A DNA stretch of 64,000 nt from JASLCR01 sp964407405 (GCA_964407405.1 CAYOVH010000003.1:1-64000); one strand, 5' to 3'; positions 1 to 9,502 are shown, counted from the stretch's first letter. Numbers and translations: made by a program. Notes: generated by a model from the letters alone, not told the origin.

Positions 1-1564
1 TACCTGGAGTGCGGAGGTCGTGGCCGAGGATTTGGAGTTTGGGTTGTTTACCGGAGACGGCACACTTGAGAGCGCTATGGCGCCATTTGTTGTCGTCATC
101 GGAGGCCCAGGTAGGATTTTTGACAGAGGTCATGTAGCAGACGTAGTAGCCGAGGGGGATTTCACCGGTGGCGCCCTTGTCGGTACGGAGCTTGTTCCAG
201 TCGGGTGTGTCAGGGTAGCTTAGAGTACTAGAAACAGATTTGCAGGCCCCATCATCAAGGTCGGTACCGAGTGTGCCTTTTCCGTTCATGAACAGGCATG
301 GCTTATAATCTGATTTGTCAGCTCCATCTATATTCGGCCGACTCTTAAAGATAGTTCGGGAAACCTGCCACTCATGAGTACCGCCAACACCATTGGCATC
401 ATTGGCGATCTGTCCCCATGGCTCCATATTGGTCTGAACTGTGAATCTACTCATGGCGATATCTGAGCCTAGGTGAATCTCTGGGGTGAGGTTGTAGCGG
501 CAATTGATCACTCCGTGAATAGAATCTCCTGGCAATCCAAAGCTGATAGTATTGCCAGTAGGATCGTCACTGCTCTTGCTCTGCGGATTGTAAAACACCA
601 TCAAATACTGCTTTTGAGGCTCCATTGTGACAGGATATTTTGCCTTGGTATTATTTCCAAGAGGGATGGATGTTTTGTTTAGAAGAGTCGTATATGTGCT
701 TGACTTTGGTTCGCGTACCAAGATCGAGAGATACTGAGAACCAAACCCAGGGTCGGGGTCGTGCATGACGACAGTGCCAGATGTTGACTTCGTTGCATTG
801 CATGGCAGGCCAAAGGGTATAGCAACTTTGATGCCTTTTTTACTTCCGGCAATGTTGAGACCATAGCCTACATCAGCTGATATGCCACTGTCATAGCCAA
901 GGACACTATCGGCATCGGCCCGTACCTTGAAGCGCAACCCGTGCTCCACATTACCAGCGCTGGTACCGGTGAGTTGTACTGTCAATTTACCGACACTATA
1001 CCCTGTGCCAGGGTCTTTACTGAGCGGAACAGTATAGGTCCCCGCAGGAGAGGTTGCGCATGGCTTAGCGTTCTCAGCCGATGCCCATTTCTTCACGCCT
1101 TTTTTGGTTGTACCCGTACTCGCCCTTTCAGCAGGTACATCATACAGCTTTGACAACGAATTGTCGTTATTGTCGCTGACGACGACCTGCAGCTTGCGCG
1201 CACCTTTGTTTTGATCTTCTGTAAGACCAAAATGGCAGTTGCCCCCAATGTCATATATGGTTAGCGAAGCAGATGTCGACCCCTGAGGGCGATACACCTT
1301 CAGGGCCAAGAAACGGTTATTACCTCCTTTATTCCACCGCACTACATGCTTGCCGCCAACAGCCGTCCCATCAAGCAGATTCTTGTAGCCATTACTGTTA
1401 TCATTGCCGATATTTAGCAGTTGATTGGGATTTGGTGATATATTACTTCCGCCCCACAACTGCTCTAAAGTAACTGCCGCCATAGCCGCATGGGCAAACA
1501 CAATAATTCCGACTACACTAAAGAAGGCAGCCCCTCCTACGACAAAACGACGAGATACGCTCAT
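1..1564 (-). CDS. Large secreted protein of unknown function, 3' end beyond window
   Basis: An uninterrupted frame runs from an ATG at 1564 to the left edge with no stop, giving at least 521 residues. The N-terminus is a clear signal peptide or membrane anchor (MSVSRRFVVGGAAFFSVVGI, ending near AHAAMAA). The rest is polar, rich in Ser, Thr, Asn, Asp and Gly, with scattered Cys residues that could form disulfides outside the cell. I recognise no catalytic motif. Codon use matches the core genes, unlike the next gene. It is probably a cell-surface or exported protein; large secreted proteins without homologues are common in episymbiotic Saccharibacteria. The frame is secure because 1.5 kb is open with a signal peptide at its start; the function is unknown. 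Confidence 0.8.
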   Translation of the reverse strand, partial: MSVSRRFVVGGAAFFSVVGIIVFAHAAMAAVTLEQLWGGSNISPNPNQLLNIGNDNSNGYKNLLDGTAVGGKHVVRWNKGGNNRFLALKVYRPQGSTSASLTIYDIGGNCHFGLTEDQNKGARKLQVVVSDNNDNSLSKLYDVPAERASTGTTKKGVKKWASAENAKPCATSPAGTYTVPLSKDPGTGYSVGKLTVQLTGTSAGNVEHGLRFKVRADADSVLGYDSGISADVGYGLNIAGSKKGIKVAIPFGLPCNATKSTSGTVVMHDPDPGFGSQYLSILVREPKSSTYTTLLNKTSIPLGNNTKAKYPVTMEPQKQYLMVFYNPQSKSSDDPTGNTISFGLPGDSIHGVINCRYNLTPEIHLGSDIAMSRFTVQTNMEPWGQIANDANGVGGTHEWQVSRTIFKSRPNIDGADKSDYKPCLFMNGKGTLGTDLDDGACKSVSSTLSYPDTPDWNKLRTDKGATGEIPLGYYVCYMTSVKNPTWASDDDNKWRHSALKCAVSGKQPKLQILGHDLRTPG

Positions 1565-1696
1565 ACGGCCTATTGTACCACAAGCACAATGCCAAAAAAT
1601 GCCTGGAAATGAAGAGCGGATGCCCCGGCTGCAAGAGATTTGCAAGCCAGGACACCCGCAGGGGTGGATATTACATACGAGGCACCAGCGATCAGA

Positions 1697-2698
1697 CTAC
1701 GACCGATGGAGCGTCTTTTTGACCGTGTGCTTCTTGCCGTTGGCGGTGCACACGGCCTTGACCTTGGCCTTCTTGACCTTCTTCTTGAACTTGGCCTTGA
1801 CGGTCTTGGTCTTGCCCGACTTGAGAGTGATCGTCTTGACGACCTTCTTTCCCTTGGCCTTGACCCTGACCTTGCAGGTTGTCTTGCCCTTGACGCTGTG
1901 GGTATCCAGCCTCACCTTGACCAGGCGAGGCGAGGCGAGCCAGGGAGTAATCCGAGGCTGGTGCTTCTTGGCCGAGGCCGAGCCGCCCTTGCCACTCGGA
2001 TCACCCGGCTCGACCTGAAAGAGACCGCAAGCCGGGATAAAGACTCGACTCCCGCCCAGATTCGTCTGCACGCCGTTGATGAAGATGATCACCTCGTACG
2101 TACCAGGCGGAAGCGGCTGAAAGCCGCCAGTGAACTCCCTCCGCGTTGGCACCGAGATCGAGGCACCCTTCGCCACTTCGGGAATCATCGCACTGGTATT
2201 GGCATAGTTGATGACGTTCTCCAACATCACCTGCAGGTCCTCCTGCGGCCAATCCGTGGGATTGGCCACATGCAGCGTAAAGCCGGTCCGTCCCGATTCC
2301 GGATTGCACCGGAGATCGCTGATCGCTACGGCGTCCGGCGCCTGCTTGCACAGCGAGTCGGACTCGTTGCCGAAGGTGATCGTGAATGTGCGGTCAGGGT
2401 CCATGTAATTAAATGCAACGACCGTCACGGTTGCAGCACCATTAGCGTAGTGCCATTCGTCAGTAGCCAAGGAGCCGCCGCTGGCATATCTCCAGCCCGT
2501 GTAGTCGTCGCCATCCAGCATGAACCGATCCCACTTCGTCCCGCAGTAGTCCTGCTGGATCGGTGCGGGCGGATCCCACCCAGCGGCGTGAGCCGGCGTG
2601 AGCGGGCTGATGAGAGTCATCGCCGCAGCGATGATCAGACTGAGCATGGTCATGAACGTCAGGCGCAATGCCTGGCGAGAGGTGCGGATGATGGTCAT
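1697..2698 (-). CDS. Secreted protein with lysine-rich basic C-terminal tail, GC-rich
   Basis: A 333-residue protein with an N-terminal signal peptide (hydrophobic residues about 13-38, AHAA cleavage region). A predicted beta-rich body of about 220 residues contains several Cys. The last 75 residues are extremely basic (repeats such as KVRVKAKGKK and KAKFKKKVKKAKVKA) with two Cys. The tail could bind anionic wall polymers, lipids or nucleic acid; that is inference. A weak SD (AAAGGAA) lies about 9 nt before the ATG. Third codon positions are almost all G or C, sharply unlike the flanking genes, which suggests acquisition from a GC-rich organism such as an actinobacterial host. No family recognised. 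Confidence 0.8.
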   Translation of the reverse strand: MTIIRTSRQALRLTFMTMLSLIIAAAMTLISPLTPAHAAGWDPPAPIQQDYCGTKWDRFMLDGDDYTGWRYASGGSLATDEWHYANGAATVTVVAFNYMDPDRTFTITFGNESDSLCKQAPDAVAISDLRCNPESGRTGFTLHVANPTDWPQEDLQVMLENVINYANTSAMIPEVAKGASISVPTRREFTGGFQPLPPGTYEVIIFINGVQTNLGGSRVFIPACGLFQVEPGDPSGKGGSASAKKHQPRITPWLASPRLVKVRLDTHSVKGKTTCKVRVKAKGKKVVKTITLKSGKTKTVKAKFKKKVKKAKVKAVCTANGKKHTVKKTLHRS

Positions 2699-2948
2699 CT
2701 CGCAAATTCCTTTCTATCAGGCACGGCAGACTGTCTGGCGCGCGCGGTCATGTCTTTAGGTCAGATTTCGTATGTAGAGTATGTAAAGGTACACCCTGTG
2801 GTCTACTCCCAGCAGACCTACGAATGCACCACACTACAAGAGTATTGAAGCACGAGTTCATACTAGAGACCGACAACCGCCAGACTGTTCTGACAATTGG
2901 TATACGCATTGTACTATATTTTGGTGGATATGTAAAGCTTTAGGGGAA
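2699..2948. other. Intergenic region, no gene seen
   Basis: About 250 bases without a convincing frame on either strand. It should carry the promoter of the secreted basic protein to its left; a possible minus-strand -35 (TTTACA) lies near 2784, but I cannot place a -10 with confidence. It ends at the rsmD terminator. Confidence 0.4.
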
Positions 2949-2972
2949 TCAAAAACGACGCAAAATGCGTCG
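2949..2972 (-). terminator. Rho-independent terminator after rsmD
   Basis: Read on the minus strand, a 6-bp stem (CGACGC/GCGTCG) with a 5-nt loop is followed by TTTTTGATT, 25 nt beyond the rsmD stop. Confidence 0.8.
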
Positions 2973-2996
2973 GGCTAAAATCTAGAACAACCGAGA

Positions 2997-3539
2997 TCAC
3001 TGCTCTCGGCGGAAGAGAGTGAGGTGGGCATTTCCATAACTACGATTGTCCACCACAACAATTCCGTTTTGAATTGGCACCTCACCCTTTCCTGGATGCG
3101 ATAATACCATAAGCGCACCGGGTTTGAGAAGCCCAAAAAGCTTTTTGACTGTGGAAAACTGTGGATCATGATAGGGTGGGTCAGCAAATATCAGATCAAA
3201 ATCCGACTGATCGGTAGTCGCTATCCAGCTGGCAACTCCAGCGCAAATCACCTTGATTTTGTCCTCAGTACCTAAGTCGCGGCTATTTTTGGCAATGATC
3301 TTCGCAGCGATACGATCTCTATCGACAAATATAACCTCGCGCGCGCCCCGGCTCATCGCCTCAAGCCCCAGACTACCCGACCCTGCAAAGGCGTCTAGTA
3401 CCCGCGCGCCTTGCACCTCATCTCCCAGAGAATTAAATAGTGCACTTCGCACACGCTCGCTCATGGCATGCGTGCTGCTGCGATCTGGTGCATCGAGCTT
3501 GCGGCTGCCAAATACGCCGGCAATGATCCGTATATTCAT
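2997..3539 (-). CDS. rsmD: 16S rRNA guanine-966 N2-methyltransferase
   Basis: Methylates G966 of 16S rRNA using S-adenosylmethionine. The 180-residue length is close to that of known RsmD proteins. Visible motifs are the SAM-binding DAFAGSGSLGLEA (about residues 48-60), the acidic strand end EVIFVDRD, and the N6/N2-methyltransferase signature FADPPY (about 119-124). The N-terminal IAGVFGSRKLDAP is also typical. Its ATG overlaps the stop of the upstream gene in an ATGA, so the two are translationally coupled. A terminator follows at once, making this the last gene of its unit. Confidence 0.93.
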   Translation of the reverse strand: MNIRIIAGVFGSRKLDAPDRSSTHAMSERVRSALFNSLGDEVQGARVLDAFAGSGSLGLEAMSRGAREVIFVDRDRIAAKIIAKNSRDLGTEDKIKVICAGVASWIATTDQSDFDLIFADPPYHDPQFSTVKKLFGLLKPGALMVLSHPGKGEVPIQNGIVVVDNRSYGNAHLTLFRREQ

Positions 3540-4339
3540 AGTTTGCTCCTATTGATCGCTTCGATCCACGCCAGTACAACCAGCTCGGCAATCGTAGGAA
3601 TCAAAACATCCCGAGTGCGCCTGCCAAGCCTTCTAGTCCAACCTTTGGCGAGAAATTCGTCGTACATACCGAGCGAGCTGATCTTTGCGAGCGCACCGAC
3701 AAACAGCTTTTCGTAACCATCCTTGCTAAGTAACTTCAATTGTCGCTCGTGAATCTCTATGGGCGCCACTTTTTGCGGAGAAATAACCGCCGCAACACCG
3801 TGCTCAAAACCTACGTGCGACACCATCACGCCTTTTGCACCCCAATATTTCCAGTTGTTGATCAGCTGTGAGCGCCTGGTATCTCCAGAAATGATCAGCT
3901 TCTTTTTCAAGGTATCACGCGTTTCTTTGGTCTCACCACGCAGCTTTTCTACCTCCTCTTCAAATGGATAGTGGTGTGCAGGCGTCAGACCGTCTGTAAT
4001 GGCATGGGCCAACCAAGCCGCCTCAAAGGCCGCTCGCTCGGCATTTTCGATCTTGAGTGCTTCTGCAAGATTGTGAATGTGGTCTGCAATCTGATCGAGC
4101 AACTGCCGGTCATTTGGATCATGCGGGTCAATAAAGTGCCAGGGCTCATCCTTTGCGGGACTTTTGCGCTTGATACCATCAGGTCCATTCTTGCCCTCAA
4201 AATGCAAAATCTCACGAACAGTCGGAAAATGCTCATGAGGCAGCTGCTTGCGTAGCGTACGACGAGCAATGCGATCAATCCGCTGGTGTACTCCGACAAT
4301 ATGGCCAGACTTGGAATGAAAGGTCGTTCCTGAATACAT
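3536..4339 (-). CDS. Possible zinc-dependent phospholipase C/nuclease-like protein
   Basis: 267 residues without a signal peptide. The segment from about residue 40 to 130 is rich in His and Asp in helical spacing: HFPTVREILHFEG, PWHFIDPHDP, QIADHIHNLAEAL, and AAWLAHAITDGLTPAHHYPF. This spacing resembles the trinuclear-zinc core of the zinc-PLC/S1-P1 nuclease fold, but the assignment is inference from the pattern only. The C-terminal half is predicted to be helical. The gene is coupled to rsmD by a 4-nt overlap. No recognised name; the substrate is unknown. Confidence 0.7.
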   Translation of the reverse strand: MYSGTTFHSKSGHIVGVHQRIDRIARRTLRKQLPHEHFPTVREILHFEGKNGPDGIKRKSPAKDEPWHFIDPHDPNDRQLLDQIADHIHNLAEALKIENAERAAFEAAWLAHAITDGLTPAHHYPFEEEVEKLRGETKETRDTLKKKLIISGDTRRSQLINNWKYWGAKGVMVSHVGFEHGVAAVISPQKVAPIEIHERQLKLLSKDGYEKLFVGALAKISSLGMYDEFLAKGWTRRLGRRTRDVLIPTIAELVVLAWIEAINRSKL

Positions 4340-4361
4340 AAAAACTACTATCCGATTTCTG

Positions 4362-6395
4362 CTAATTCAGCGTTGTCAGGCGCTGGTACTTTTCTACTTC
4401 ACGCGCCAGTTCTTTATAGTCTAGCAGGTTTTTTGACGAAGCAACGAACCAGTCGGCCTGCTTTTTGGCGCGCGCAATCAGTCGAGTGTCGCCAAGTGTC
4501 GCTACTTGGAGATTGAGATCACCATGCTGTGCCCGGCCATATATCTCTCCTGGACCGCGCAATCTCAAGTCCATTTCGGCTAAATGAAAGCCGTCATTTG
4601 ACTTTTCGACTTCGCGAAGGCACTGAGACGGCTTCTTGGTGTCACTGGTCAGCAAAAAGCAGTAGCTCTGATGCTCCCCGCGGCCTACACGACCGCGCAA
4701 TTGATGGAGCTGCGCTAGACCGTATTGATCAGCGTCTTCGATCAGTATCACGGTAGCGTTTGGCACATCAACGCCGACCTCGACAACTGTCGTGCTCACG
4801 AGAATATCGATCTCGCCGCGCGAAAACTGTGTCATTACCTCATCTTTTTCACCGGGCTTCAGTCGTCCATGCAGCAGTCCAATCTTGCGATGCCCAAAGA
4901 TAGAGTTTTGGAGCTTTCGATACTCTGCTTGGACGCTTTTGGCCTCATTTTGCGGATTTTCATCGATCAGACGGCAGATGACGTACACTTGACGGCCTTT
5001 TGCAATCTCACGGTCGATAGCACCGTAGAGTTGATCGCGCGACACTGGCGACCAGATTTTAGTCTTGATTGGCAGGCGATTTTTTGGTTTGGCATCCAAA
5101 ATCGAGATATCAAGCTCTCCGTAGAGGGTCAGCGCCAGACTGCGCGGAATCGGCGTCGCTGTCATCGCCAGAAGATGCGGCATGTAGCTGGACTTTTGTA
5201 ATAGTTCCTGGCGCTGCGCGACACCAAAGCGATGCTGCTCGTCGATGACGACAAAGCCAAGCTTGTGAAATATAACCGTCGGGCCGAGCAAAGCATGAGT
5301 ACCGACGATCACATCGACCTTACCAGCTTTTAATTGCCCCAGGAGCGTCTCACGAGCCTTCCCCTTCACGCTGCCAGTAAAAAGTGCTGTACGGACGCCT
5401 TCTGGACCAAGCAAGCCCGCCAGCGTCTCGGCATGCTGCGATGCCAATATCTCTGTCGGTGCCAAAATAGCCGTCTGAAAACCATCTTTTGCCGCTTGGA
5501 GTGCCGCCAGTCCGGCTACAACCGTTTTTCCAGCCCCAACATCTCCTTGTAGCAAGCGATTCATAGGTGTTGGTTTTTCAAAATCCTGCAGAATGTCCCA
5601 CGCAGCAATACGCTGAGCTGGTGTCAGATCAAACGGGAGGCGCGTGACGAATTGTTTGACGACAGCTTGGTCGAACTTCATCGACCAGCCCTGAAGCTCG
5701 GAATTGGCCTTTTTGTTGAGCGAAGCCGCAAGCAACAGACCAAATACTTCGTCAAACGCTAGTCGCTCGCGGGCTTTCTCGATATCGCTAGTACTTTTTG
5801 GAAAGTGCATCCCCAGCAGCGCATCGCTGTAGCTTATGAGCTTTTCTTGAGCAATGATCTCAGGTGGTAGAACCTCAGGTAGCATCGTGATAAATGGCCG
5901 CAGCTCATCCAAAACTTTGCGGACAATCTGGCTCTTGAGTCCCTTGATGGCCGGATAAATCGGTAAAATACGATCAGTCTGCACTGGCAAGTCTTTGACT
6001 TTTTCAACGCTTGGATTTGTCAGCTGGTAGCGATTGTAATTGAACTCAAAATCACCGGAGAAATAAAACTCTTCTTTGGGGTCTTTGAGCTGCGTCTGAC
6101 GATAGGGTTGATTGAACCATACGGCATTTAGCTTGCCAGACCCGTCAGAGAGCACGGCCGTCGTGATCGTCATGCCGCGACGCACACGCTTGATGGAAAT
6201 ATCTTCACATTTGGCCTTGATCGTACGCTTACCCGGTTTGATAGCAGCAATAGGTGCCACTTCGGAAAAATCTTCGTGTTTGCGCGGCAAAAAGGTGATG
6301 AGATCACGGATCGTAATAAGGCCAGCCGCCTCAAATTGCTCGGCTGTTTTTTCTCCCACACCCCTGATACTCGTTAGTTTTGTCGCAAAGTTCAT
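4362..6395 (-). CDS. recG: ATP-dependent DNA helicase RecG
   Basis: Remodels stalled replication forks and Holliday junctions. At 677 residues it matches the family (about 690). An N-terminal OB wedge domain is followed by helicase domains with Walker A GDVGAGKT, a DEQH box in place of DEAD, ATPIPRSLALTLYGELD, TTVVEVGVDVPNA and QLRGRVGRG. The start ATG at 6395 is preceded by TACAAT with 9 nt between and no SD, so the message is probably leaderless. It is followed after 22 nt by the zinc-PLC-like gene and rsmD on the same strand. Confidence 0.97.
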   Translation of the reverse strand: MNFATKLTSIRGVGEKTAEQFEAAGLITIRDLITFLPRKHEDFSEVAPIAAIKPGKRTIKAKCEDISIKRVRRGMTITTAVLSDGSGKLNAVWFNQPYRQTQLKDPKEEFYFSGDFEFNYNRYQLTNPSVEKVKDLPVQTDRILPIYPAIKGLKSQIVRKVLDELRPFITMLPEVLPPEIIAQEKLISYSDALLGMHFPKSTSDIEKARERLAFDEVFGLLLAASLNKKANSELQGWSMKFDQAVVKQFVTRLPFDLTPAQRIAAWDILQDFEKPTPMNRLLQGDVGAGKTVVAGLAALQAAKDGFQTAILAPTEILASQHAETLAGLLGPEGVRTALFTGSVKGKARETLLGQLKAGKVDVIVGTHALLGPTVIFHKLGFVVIDEQHRFGVAQRQELLQKSSYMPHLLAMTATPIPRSLALTLYGELDISILDAKPKNRLPIKTKIWSPVSRDQLYGAIDREIAKGRQVYVICRLIDENPQNEAKSVQAEYRKLQNSIFGHRKIGLLHGRLKPGEKDEVMTQFSRGEIDILVSTTVVEVGVDVPNATVILIEDADQYGLAQLHQLRGRVGRGEHQSYCFLLTSDTKKPSQCLREVEKSNDGFHLAEMDLRLRGPGEIYGRAQHGDLNLQVATLGDTRLIARAKKQADWFVASSKNLLDYKELAREVEKYQRLTTLN

Positions 6396-6404
6396 CTATC
6401 TGTT

Positions 6405-6410
6405 ATTGTA
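6405..6410 (-). promoter_or_regulatory. -10 box for leaderless recG
   Basis: TACAAT on the minus strand, 9 nt before the recG ATG, with no purine-rich SD between them. Confidence 0.6.
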
Positions 6411-6418
6411 GCAGCTTG

Positions 6419-8182
6419 CTACGATCGTTCGAGCGCCTGCCCTTCTAGTTCGCGGGCCAAATTTTCAAGCTTCTGCGTTAGTGTGCGCATCTTTTCTTCG
6501 GAGTAGCCTGACTCTTCGACCCACTGCGTGTAGAATTTCATCTTTGGTTCAGTGCCACTCGGACGGATCGTCACCCGGCGGCGAGAATCACCAAACTCAT
6601 ACACCAGCACATCACCGCTCTCGCAATCGATAGGTATTTGCTCCCCTGTGGCAACGTCTTTGCGGGCTAATGTCTGATAGTCGAGCACAGCCGTTACTCT
6701 CTCGCCATCTACAGCCTCGGGCGGTGTACTTCGCAGACTATTCATAATCGTTTGCATCTGCCGAAATCCATCCGCACCAGGACACTGTAAGTTGTCGAGT
6801 CGCTCCAGGTACAGCCCTTGCTCGCTGTATAGCTCGCGCATGCGATCCCATAGTGTCTTACTATCTTTTTTGAGCTCGGCAGCATACTCGGCAAGTACCA
6901 ATGCTCCGACAGCACCATCTTTATCGCGTACATAATCACCCTTGAGAAGCCCATAGCTTTCTTCGCCGCCAATGACAAATATCTCGTCAGTAGCCTCCTT
7001 TTCCCTTAAGAGTGCACCGATGTATTTGAAACCGACCAACATATTGCCATATGTTTTTACGCCGAATTTATCAGCGATCGCGGTCAGCATGTCAGTCGTG
7101 ACAATTGTTTTGGCAATGTAGTGCTTTTTGCTCAGCATGCCTTTATCGTGAAGCTTTTTAAGTGCATAATCCGTAGCCAGTACTGCCGACTGGTTGCCAG
7201 TCAGATATATTGCCTGGTCATCCTGCCGTACAACCACACCAATTCGATCAGCATCGGGATCGTTGGTGATGGCCATGTCGGCATCTTCGGCCAGCATCAG
7301 CGCCACAGCCCTATCATTGGCAGCCTTTTCTTCTGGATTTGGCTTGCCGTTTTCGATCGTCGGAAAATTCCCATCCGGTACCATCTGCTCATCAACCAAT
7401 CGTATATCTGAAAAGCCGGCTTTTTGAAGTACTGGTAGCGTATTTGTCTGACCGGCTCCATGAAGAGGAGAATAAACAATTCTAAGATCACGCATCGTGC
7501 CCTCAGCCTGCTCGCAGACAGCCTTAAGATAACGTTCGTCCTGCTCGACACCAAGAAGTATGATCGAGCCATCCTTCACTGCTTCATCAAAATCAACTGC
7601 AGCTATTTGCGTGACCGACTCGGCCATGTCTAGTACGCCTTTATCATGGGGCGAGACAAGCTGCGCACCGTCACTCCAATAGGCCTTGAAGCCATTGTCA
7701 GCGGGAGGATTGTGACTGGCGCTGATGACAATACCTGCAGCAGCTCCAAGATCGCGTACCGCAAAACTTAGCTGCGGCGTAGAACGAAAACTTTCAAAGA
7801 TATATGCCTTGAAGCCATTTGCAGCCGCAACGCAGGCTGCGTAACGACTTAGCTCTTCCGAGCTTAGCCGGGTATCACAAGCAATTACAACGCCCTTGTC
7901 TTGAGCCGCCTCAACCTGGCTGGCCGCATATTGGCACAATGCCTGCGTGGACTCACCGATTGTCACACGATTGATACGATTTGAGCCGATACCAACCGTT
8001 CCGCGACGCCCGCCAGTACCAAACTCGATTACCCTAAAGAAAGCATCCTCGAGCTCGTGCCATTTTTCGTCAGCTATCAGCTCCTCAAGCTCGGCCCTAT
8101 ACTCCGCGTACTTTGGCTCGTTGAGCCATGCATCAACATTTTTGGCTGCCTCTGGCGAAAGATTGGCATGAAAGTCAGACAC
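6419..8182 (-). CDS. Phosphoglucomutase/phosphomannomutase
   Basis: Alpha-D-phosphohexomutase interconverting hexose 1- and 6-phosphates, probably feeding UDP-glucose synthesis by the GalU enzyme in this window. 587 residues, the size of the PGM2/PgcA type. Motifs: the phosphoserine loop IVISASHNPPADNGFKAYW (about 148-166), the metal loop DPDADRIG, the sugar loop GGEESYGLLKGDYVRDKDG, and the phosphate-binding RPSGTEPKMKF near the C-terminus. The start is a GTG at 8182, chosen because AAGGAGGGG lies just upstream. Glucose versus mannose preference cannot be read from sequence. Confidence 0.93.
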   Translation of the reverse strand: MSDFHANLSPEAAKNVDAWLNEPKYAEYRAELEELIADEKWHELEDAFFRVIEFGTGGRRGTVGIGSNRINRVTIGESTQALCQYAASQVEAAQDKGVVIACDTRLSSEELSRYAACVAAANGFKAYIFESFRSTPQLSFAVRDLGAAAGIVISASHNPPADNGFKAYWSDGAQLVSPHDKGVLDMAESVTQIAAVDFDEAVKDGSIILLGVEQDERYLKAVCEQAEGTMRDLRIVYSPLHGAGQTNTLPVLQKAGFSDIRLVDEQMVPDGNFPTIENGKPNPEEKAANDRAVALMLAEDADMAITNDPDADRIGVVVRQDDQAIYLTGNQSAVLATDYALKKLHDKGMLSKKHYIAKTIVTTDMLTAIADKFGVKTYGNMLVGFKYIGALLREKEATDEIFVIGGEESYGLLKGDYVRDKDGAVGALVLAEYAAELKKDSKTLWDRMRELYSEQGLYLERLDNLQCPGADGFRQMQTIMNSLRSTPPEAVDGERVTAVLDYQTLARKDVATGEQIPIDCESGDVLVYEFGDSRRRVTIRPSGTEPKMKFYTQWVEESGYSEEKMRTLTQKLENLARELEGQALERS

Positions 8183-8202
8183 TTCCCCTCCTTTTAGATG
8201 TA

Positions 8203-9411
8203 TTATCGAACAAGCACAAAGCTGTTCTTGCCTTTTTTGACTAGGTTTTTACCTGTTAATTCAATATTCTCAGATATTTTTTGACCATTTACCGAGACTG
8301 CGCCATTTTGGATTAAGCGCTTGACCTCGCCATTCGAGCCGACAATACCAGTAGTCGTCAATATATGCACAACATCGCCACCCGTAGCAGTCGGAATCTC
8401 AAGTGATAGCATATCAATCTCCTCGTCTAATAAGCTCTCAAATGACGTACCACCAAATAGTACGGCCGTAACATTCCGGGCACTTTCGGCCCTTGCCTCG
8501 CCATGGACAAGCTTTGTGACTTCGTAGGCAAGCGTCTTTTGGAGCTCACGTGCGCCAGGATTGTCGCGGTGCCGCGTGATGAGGCTCTCTACCGTTTCAC
8601 GATCAAGCATAGTATAAATTTTGACCAGGTCTTCGGCCGTCTCATCATCGAGATTGAGCCAGAATTGGTAGAATTTGTACGGACTCGTCTTTTTGGGATC
8701 AAGCCAAATCGCGCCGCCTTCTGATTTGCCAAACTTTATACCCGTTTGCCTGTTGACGACAAGCGGCACCGTAAAGACATGCGCCTCCGCGCCTTCAAGA
8801 CGACGGATCAATGACACACCGGTCACTGAATTGCCCCACTGATCGGCACCAGCCAGCTGTAACGAAGCATTTTTTTCGCGAAAGAGATGGAGGAAATCAT
8901 AACCTTGGATGAGCGAGTAGCTAAACTCTGCGTAACTGATACCCTCGCCGCCTTCGCCAATGCGATTTTGGACGAAATCACGATCGAGCATCTGTGTCAT
9001 TGAGGCGTGCTTACCGATCTCTCGCAAGAAATCAAGATAGTTTATATCCTTGAACCAGTCGTAATTGTCAACGATCTCAAAATCCTTGCCAGCAAAAACT
9101 TGCTTATACTGCTTCGAAATTGCAGCTTTATTCTTGGCAATTTCATCGAGCGCCTTGAGATCACGCTCTTGTTTCTTGCCATCCGGATCACCAATCATAC
9201 CGGTAGCACCACCGACCAGCAAGATCGCTTTGTGCCCATGATCGATAAAGTGCCGCACCATCATGGCCGCGGCCAGATTGCCGATTTGTAGACTATCGGC
9301 ACTTGGGTCAACACCAAAATAAAATGTACGCGGTTCATCAATTTCGGTAATATCTTGAAAAGTTGTCTGATTGACGAGCCCTCGCCACTGAAGTTCCTCT
9401 GATAGTTTCAT
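8203..9411 (-). CDS. tyrS: Tyrosyl-tRNA synthetase
   Basis: Charges tRNA-Tyr. 402 residues, class Ic. The N-terminal Rossmann domain has the HIGH-type motif PSADSLQIGNL (about 33-43) and a KMSKS-type loop KFGKSEGG (about 228). Tyrosine-site residues appear in YSLIQGYDFLHLF and GADQWGN. A C-terminal S4 RNA-binding domain follows (VKRLIQNGAVSVNG). The ATG at 9411 is preceded by TATACT with a 6-nt spacer and no SD. Confidence 0.97.
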   Translation of the reverse strand: MKLSEELQWRGLVNQTTFQDITEIDEPRTFYFGVDPSADSLQIGNLAAAMMVRHFIDHGHKAILLVGGATGMIGDPDGKKQERDLKALDEIAKNKAAISKQYKQVFAGKDFEIVDNYDWFKDINYLDFLREIGKHASMTQMLDRDFVQNRIGEGGEGISYAEFSYSLIQGYDFLHLFREKNASLQLAGADQWGNSVTGVSLIRRLEGAEAHVFTVPLVVNRQTGIKFGKSEGGAIWLDPKKTSPYKFYQFWLNLDDETAEDLVKIYTMLDRETVESLITRHRDNPGARELQKTLAYEVTKLVHGEARAESARNVTAVLFGGTSFESLLDEEIDMLSLEIPTATGGDVVHILTTTGIVGSNGEVKRLIQNGAVSVNGQKISENIELTGKNLVKKGKNSFVLVR

Positions 9412-9417
9412 ACCATC

Positions 9418-9423
9418 AGTATA
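9418..9423 (-). promoter_or_regulatory. -10 box for leaderless tyrS
   Basis: TATACT on the minus strand followed by GATGGT and then the tyrS ATG. Transcription should begin at or next to the start codon. Confidence 0.65.
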
Positions 9424-9502
9424 TCAGGGAGGCTCCGTCTTCCCAATTAATTCTCTTTATCTAACTATCATTGAAATCCGCAAAAACTCCACCGAGCTGG
9501 TG

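Noticed and set aside
1640..2848. A 402-codon plus-strand frame opposite the GC-rich secreted protein gene
   Set aside because: It has no SD or promoter, its product is rich in Arg, Leu and Asp without motifs, and long antisense frames are expected in GC-rich coding DNA. The minus-strand gene has a signal peptide and Cys-containing domain.
7974..7999. Palindromic short motifs inside coding regions
   Set aside because: Short inverted repeats of 5-6 bp are common by chance in coding sequence and were not reported without an expression signal.
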